Notes under the pieces: model-generated
What the model saw: only the letters and a program-made list of their open reading frames with translations
Databases searched by the model: none
Told to the model about the DNA's origin: nothing
Program-made: the position numbers and the translations under genes
Shown: positions 7,330 to 10,011 of the stretch, in pieces
How positions within the stretch are numbered: position 1 is the stretch's first letter
Layout: the number at the start of each line of letters is the position of its first letter
NCBI GenBank assembly: GCA_003476685.1
Contig: DMVN01000120.1
Coordinates: 5,489 to 15,499 of the forward strand
Direction: 5' to 3'
Length of the DNA: 10,011 nt
Source of the DNA: Acidobacteriota bacterium
Lineage (GTDB): Bacteria; Acidobacteriota; Aminicenantia; Aminicenantales; Saccharicenantaceae

Positions 7330-7875
7330 ATGTCAAGAGTAGGTAAGAAGCCGATAGAGATACCAGCCGGGGTCAAGGTGACCGTCCATTCGGACCGGAT
7401 TGAAGTGGAAGGCAAGCTGGGAAAGCTGACCTCGCCCCTCTACGCCGGGATCAAGGCGGCGGTTGAGGGCAACCGGCTGATCCTGACCAGGGAGAACGAA
7501 GAACAGCAGACCAGGCAGTTTCACGGACTATGCCGGGCTCTGGCCAGTAACGCTGTGGTCGGGGTCTCCCAGGGATTTTCCAAGCAGCTGGAAATAACCG
7601 GCGTTGGTTACCGGGCCAAAGTCGAGAAGAATAAGCTGGAGCTGAATGTCGGCTATTCCAAGCCGATCATCTACGAAATCCCGGAGGGAATTGAGATCGT
7701 GGCCGAGAAGCCGACCCTGTTGACTGTCCGAGGCATTGACAAGCAAAAAGTAGGTCAGGTAGCCGACACTATCAAGAGATTCCGCCGCCCGGATCCTTAC
7801 AAGCAGAAAGGCATCCGGCTGGTGGGCGAGGTCCTGATCAAGAAAGAAAGAAAAGCGGGGGTGGCCGGTGCTTAA
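7330..7875 (+). CDS. rplF: 50S ribosomal protein L6
   Basis: L6 sits near the GTPase-associated region of the 50S subunit beside the sarcin-ricin loop. The 181-residue product has the two related alpha-beta domains of the family. It opens with SRVGKKPIEIPAGVKV, has HGLCRALASNAVVGVSQGF at about 66-84, the domain-two start GVGYRAKVEKNKLELNVGYS, and the L6 signature RRPDPYKQKGIRLVGE at about 153-168. ATG 7330 is preceded by AAGGTGAGG at 7314-7322. The gene overlaps rplR by eight bases at its 3' end. Confidence 0.98.
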   Translation: MSRVGKKPIEIPAGVKVTVHSDRIEVEGKLGKLTSPLYAGIKAAVEGNRLILTRENEEQQTRQFHGLCRALASNAVVGVSQGFSKQLEITGVGYRAKVEKNKLELNVGYSKPIIYEIPEGIEIVAEKPTLLTVRGIDKQKVGQVADTIKRFRRPDPYKQKGIRLVGEVLIKKERKAGVAGA

Positions 7876-8242
7876 GTCAAAATCTGAAATCAAAAAACTC
7901 AGGAAGCAGAGAATCAGGAAAAGAATCAGGAAAAAATTGCGGGGAACTCCGGACCGACCCAGGGTGCTGGTGGTCAAGTCCAACCGTTACATTTATGCCC
8001 AGGTAATTGACGACCTGTCCGGTCGGGTTATCACCTCGGCCTCCACTCTGGAAAAGGAATTCCGGGAAAAGGCCAAGAATTTCAAGAATAAAGAAGCCTG
8101 TGCCCTTCTCGGTGCCGTTCTGGCCAGGAGGCTCAAGGAAAAAAATATCAACAGCATTGTTCTGGACCGTGGCCTCTATCCCTACCACGGCCGGGTTAAG
8201 GTTCTGGCTGAAGCCTTAAGGGCTGAAGGCCTGGCTTTTTAA
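7868..8242 (+). CDS. rplR: 50S ribosomal protein L18
   Basis: L18 binds 5S rRNA with L5 and anchors it in the central protuberance. The 124-residue protein (E. coli 117) begins at GTG 7868, inside the end of rplF, so it is probably translated by coupling; only a G-rich block lies upstream. Landmarks are GTPDRPRVLVVKSNRYIYAQ at about 26-45, and the C-terminal VLDRGLYPYHGRVKVLAEALR. The basic N-terminal tail contains RIRK twice in a row at residues 15-22, encoded by a perfect 12-base tandem repeat at 7910-7933. This tail binds 5S rRNA in the family, so the duplication adds positive charge without changing the frame. Confidence 0.97.
   Translation: MLKSKSEIKKLRKQRIRKRIRKKLRGTPDRPRVLVVKSNRYIYAQVIDDLSGRVITSASTLEKEFREKAKNFKNKEACALLGAVLARRLKEKNINSIVLDRGLYPYHGRVKVLAEALRAEGLAF
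7910..7933 (+). repeat. 12-base in-frame tandem duplication in rplR
   Basis: Two identical copies of AGAATCAGGAAA stand head to tail and encode RIRK-RIRK in the N-terminal tail of L18. The family usually has one such basic unit before the KLRGT-type motif. Confidence 0.85.
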
Positions 8243-8247
8243 CCGAT

Positions 8248-8255
8248 TAAGGAGG
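8248..8255 (+). promoter_or_regulatory. Perfect Shine-Dalgarno site that decides the rpsE start
   Basis: TAAGGAGG at 8248-8255 is a full match to the 16S rRNA 3' end complement. It is seven bases before GTG 8263 but only one base before ATG 8257, so GTG 8263 is the more likely initiation codon. Confidence 0.75.
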
Positions 8256-8262
8256 AATGAGC

Positions 8263-8784
8263 GTGGAACACGAAGAATTAGAAAAGCTGGAAGAAGTTGT
8301 CGGCTCCGAACTTGAGCTGAAAGACCAGGTCATCTCCATCAGAAGAGTTACCAAGGTGGTCAAGGGCGGCAAGAACCTCAGCTTCTCGGCTCTGGTGGCC
8401 GTCGGCAACGAAAGCGGCCGGGTAGGCATCGGTCTGGGCAAGGCCCGCGAGGTTCCCCAGGCTATTGCTAAAGCAGTCGAAGATGCCAAAAAGCATATGA
8501 TCGAGGTGCCCCTGGCCGGCACGACCATTCCTCACATGATTAAAGGGGAGTCCGACGCCGGGATTGTCGTCCTCAGGCCAGCCTCCCGTGGAACCGGCGT
8601 TATCGCCGGTGGCGCCGTCCGGGTCATCCTGCAGCTGGCCGGGGTCAAGGATATACTGACCAAGTCCATCCGCAGTGGTAACCCGATTACCGTGGCTCAG
8701 GCTACCATCGATGCCTTGAAAAAGCTCAAAAGACCGGAGGAGGTTTCCAAGCTGAGGGGCAGGGAAACCGAGAAAACCAAGTAA
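8263..8784 (+). CDS. rpsE: 30S ribosomal protein S5
   Basis: S5 lies on the solvent side of the 30S subunit at the mRNA entry channel and affects decoding accuracy. From GTG 8263 it has 173 residues; ATG 8257 is in frame two codons upstream but too close to the ribosome binding site. After an acidic N-terminus (about 1-20, rich in Glu), the double-stranded RNA-binding-like domain runs to about 85 with [36 protein letters not shown] and [15 protein letters not shown]. The C-terminal domain has [17 protein letters not shown] at about 104-120 and ends in a charged tail. It stands 20 bases after rplR and 12 before rpmD. Confidence 0.97.
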   Translation: MEHEELEKLEEVVGSELELKDQVISIRRVTKVVKGGKNLSFSALVAVGNESGRVGIGLGKAREVPQAIAKAVEDAKKHMIEVPLAGTTIPHMIKGESDAGIVVLRPASRGTGVIAGGAVRVILQLAGVKDILTKSIRSGNPITVAQATIDALKKLKRPEEVSKLRGRETEKTK

Positions 8785-8796
8785 TAAGGTGAGGCC

Positions 8797-8997
8797 ATGA
8801 TGAAGAAAGAGAAATACCTGAAGATAAAACTGGTACGAAGCCTAATCAGCCATCCCCGGAAACACCGCCTGGTGGCCTATGGACTCGGGCTGAGAAAGTT
8901 AAATTCCCAGGTAATCAGAAAAGATGGCCCTGAGATCCGGGGAATGATAAGGAAGATTTCTCATTTGCTCGAAGTAGAGGAGATAGATAAGCCATGA
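8797..8997 (+). CDS. rpmD: 50S ribosomal protein L30
   Basis: L30 is a small 50S protein that lies against 23S rRNA domain II; it is absent from some bacterial lineages but present here. The 66-residue product shows [29 protein letters not shown] at about 8-36 in family form and the ending [14 protein letters not shown]. Two adjacent ATG codons at 8797 and 8800 could both start it; AAGGTG at 8786-8791 is five bases before the first and eight before the second, so the sequence does not decide. The end overlaps rplO by four bases (ATGA). Confidence 0.95.
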   Translation: MMKKEKYLKIKLVRSLISHPRKHRLVAYGLGLRKLNSQVIRKDGPEIRGMIRKISHLLEVEEIDKP

Positions 8998-9440
8998 ACC
9001 TCAGTAAATTGAAACCAGCACAGGGTGCCAGGAAAAGTGACAAGAGACGGGGCCGCGGTCCTGGTTCCGGCCTGGGCAAGACCGCTGGCCGCGGACATAA
9101 AGGCCAGCTGGCCGGGGCCGGTTATAAGAGAAAATGGGGCTTCGAAGGCGGTCAGATGCCCCTGCATCGCCGTCTGCCGAAACGGGGCTTCAACAATAAA
9201 TTCAGAGTCGAATATACCGAGGTCAATCTGGACCGGCTGGATAAGCTGCCGGGGGCTGAAATCGGCTTGAAAGAAATGGTGGAATACCGGCTGATCCATA
9301 GCGAGTCGGAACTGGTAAAAGTTCTGGGCAGAGGCAACCTGTCTTCTCCCAAAACCATACAGGCTCATGCTTTCTCTCAATCAGCTGTCAAGAAGATTGA
9401 AGAAAGCGGAGGCAAAGCCATCACTATCGGGAAGGAATAA
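8994..9440 (+). CDS. rplO: 50S ribosomal protein L15
   Basis: L15 is a late-assembly 50S protein that threads a long basic N-terminal extension into 23S rRNA. The 148-residue protein opens with [18 protein letters not shown] and the glycine- and arginine-rich extension [19 protein letters not shown] at about 20-38, followed by [18 protein letters not shown] at about 49-66. The C-terminal globular part includes [19 protein letters not shown] 8994 overlaps the rpmD stop and has GAGGAG at 8977-8982, a rather long 11-base spacing. Its stop overlaps the secY start as TAATG. Confidence 0.97.
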   Translation: MNLSKLKPAQGARKSDKRRGRGPGSGLGKTAGRGHKGQLAGAGYKRKWGFEGGQMPLHRRLPKRGFNNKFRVEYTEVNLDRLDKLPGAEIGLKEMVEYRLIHSESELVKVLGRGNLSSPKTIQAHAFSQSAVKKIEESGGKAITIGKE

Positions 9441-10011
9441 TGTTAGAAAGCATCCGTAACATCTTCAGCATTCCTGACCTGAGAAAAAGGGTGATTTTCA
9501 CCCTTCTTCTTCTGGCTGTTTACCGTATCGGAGCCCAGATTCCCAACCCGGGAGTCAGTGCGGCCGCTCTGGCTGAGTTCTGGCAGACCCAGAAGGGTTC
9601 AATCCTGGGTTTCTATGACCTGTTCTCCGGACGAGCCATGTCCAGGATGACCATCTTTGCCCTGGGTATCATGCCCTACATCAGCGCCTCGATTATCCTG
9701 CAGCTGCTGACCGTGGTCTGGCCCTACCTGGAAAGACTATCCAAGGAAGGGGAGCTCGGCCGGAAGAAGATAACCCAGTATACCCGTTACGGAACCCTGG
9801 TCATCTGCTTGATTCAGTCGTTCGGTATAGCCATTTTTCTGGAAAGCCTGACCAGCCCCACCGGAGCCCGGATTGTGCCCAGCCCTGGCTGGGGTTTCCG
9901 GTTGCTGACCATGCTGACCCTGACCACCGGCACGACTTTCATCATGTGGCTGGGAGAACAGATCTCGGAACGCGGAATCGGTAACGGCATTTCGCTGATT
10001 ATCTTTGCAGG
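9440..10011 (+). CDS. secY: Preprotein translocase channel subunit SecY, 5' part (runs off the window)
   Basis: SecY forms the membrane channel of the Sec translocase with SecE and SecG; it accepts substrates from SecA and from ribosomes. I translated this frame directly: 190 complete codons from ATG 9440, no stop before the window end, so roughly the N-terminal 40 percent. It starts [17 protein letters not shown]; a hydrophobic first membrane segment covers about 18-36. The plug and second segment region reads FYDLFSGRAMSRMTIFALGIMPYISASII at about 58-86, split by the family motif GIMPYISASI. The loop KEGELGRKKITQYTRYGT, two further membrane segments (about 117-135 and 153-171) and GEQISERGIGNGIS at about 172-185 follow. 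GAAGGA at 9431-9436 precedes the TAATG overlap with rplO. Confidence 0.97.
   Translation, partial: MLESIRNIFSIPDLRKRVIFTLLLLAVYRIGAQIPNPGVSAAALAEFWQTQKGSILGFYDLFSGRAMSRMTIFALGIMPYISASIILQLLTVVWPYLERLSKEGELGRKKITQYTRYGTLVICLIQSFGIAIFLESLTSPTGARIVPSPGWGFRLLTMLTLTTGTTFIMWLGEQISERGIGNGISLIIFA

Noticed and set aside
1..10011. A hidden novel system or inserted accessory gene within the cluster
   Set aside because: Every gap is 40 bases or shorter, every gene is a recognised core family in canonical order and strand, and no stretch is left unexplained that could hold another gene or element.

Overview
This window is one uninterrupted stretch of the conserved bacterial S10-spc ribosomal protein gene cluster. 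All genes lie on the plus strand. It opens inside the 3' end of tuf (EF-Tu) and closes inside the 5' part of secY. Between them are 21 complete ribosomal protein genes in the textbook order: S10, L3, L4, L23, L2, S19, L22, S3, L16, L29, S17 (S10 block), then L14, L24, L5, S14, S8, L6, L18, S5, L30, L15 (spc block). No gene is inserted, missing, broken or inverted. I see no mobile element, CRISPR array, tRNA or rRNA gene.

Organism: a bacterium with moderately G+C-rich genes and strong use of purine-rich Shine-Dalgarno sites. SecY, the bacterial gene order and the bacterial forms of all proteins exclude archaea and eukaryotic nuclei. Tuf directly upstream of rpsJ, a zinc-type S14, an L24 with two CxxC pairs and an L3 with GASS where E. 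coli has GQNQ all point away from Gammaproteobacteria. By eye the proteins resemble those of Acidobacteriota and related lineages such as Aminicenantes, but this is an impression and not a computed placement.

Layout: 1-416 tuf 3' end; 417-456 a 40-base spacer with no visible terminator or convincing promoter; 457-5437 S10 block; 5434-9440 spc block up to rplO; 9440-10011 secY start. Junctions are extremely tight. Several are ATGA, TGATG or TAATG overlaps, and the widest gap after rpsJ is about 22 bases, so transcription probably runs through from tuf or further upstream, with translational coupling between many pairs. For several genes (rplC, rplD, rplP, rplX, rpsE) the most 5' possible start is probably not the real one; Shine-Dalgarno spacing and family N-termini favour an internal start, and the coordinates below use those.

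Function as a unit: the genes supply large- and small-subunit proteins in balanced amounts, EF-Tu for aminoacyl-tRNA delivery, and SecY, the channel for co- and post-translational export. This is a core housekeeping region. The second-look items are small: a 12-base in-frame tandem duplication in rplR, loss of the L3 glutamine that PrmB methylates in E. coli, a C-terminal tail on S17, and an A/T-rich shift at gene starts. I find no evidence for a previously undescribed system here.
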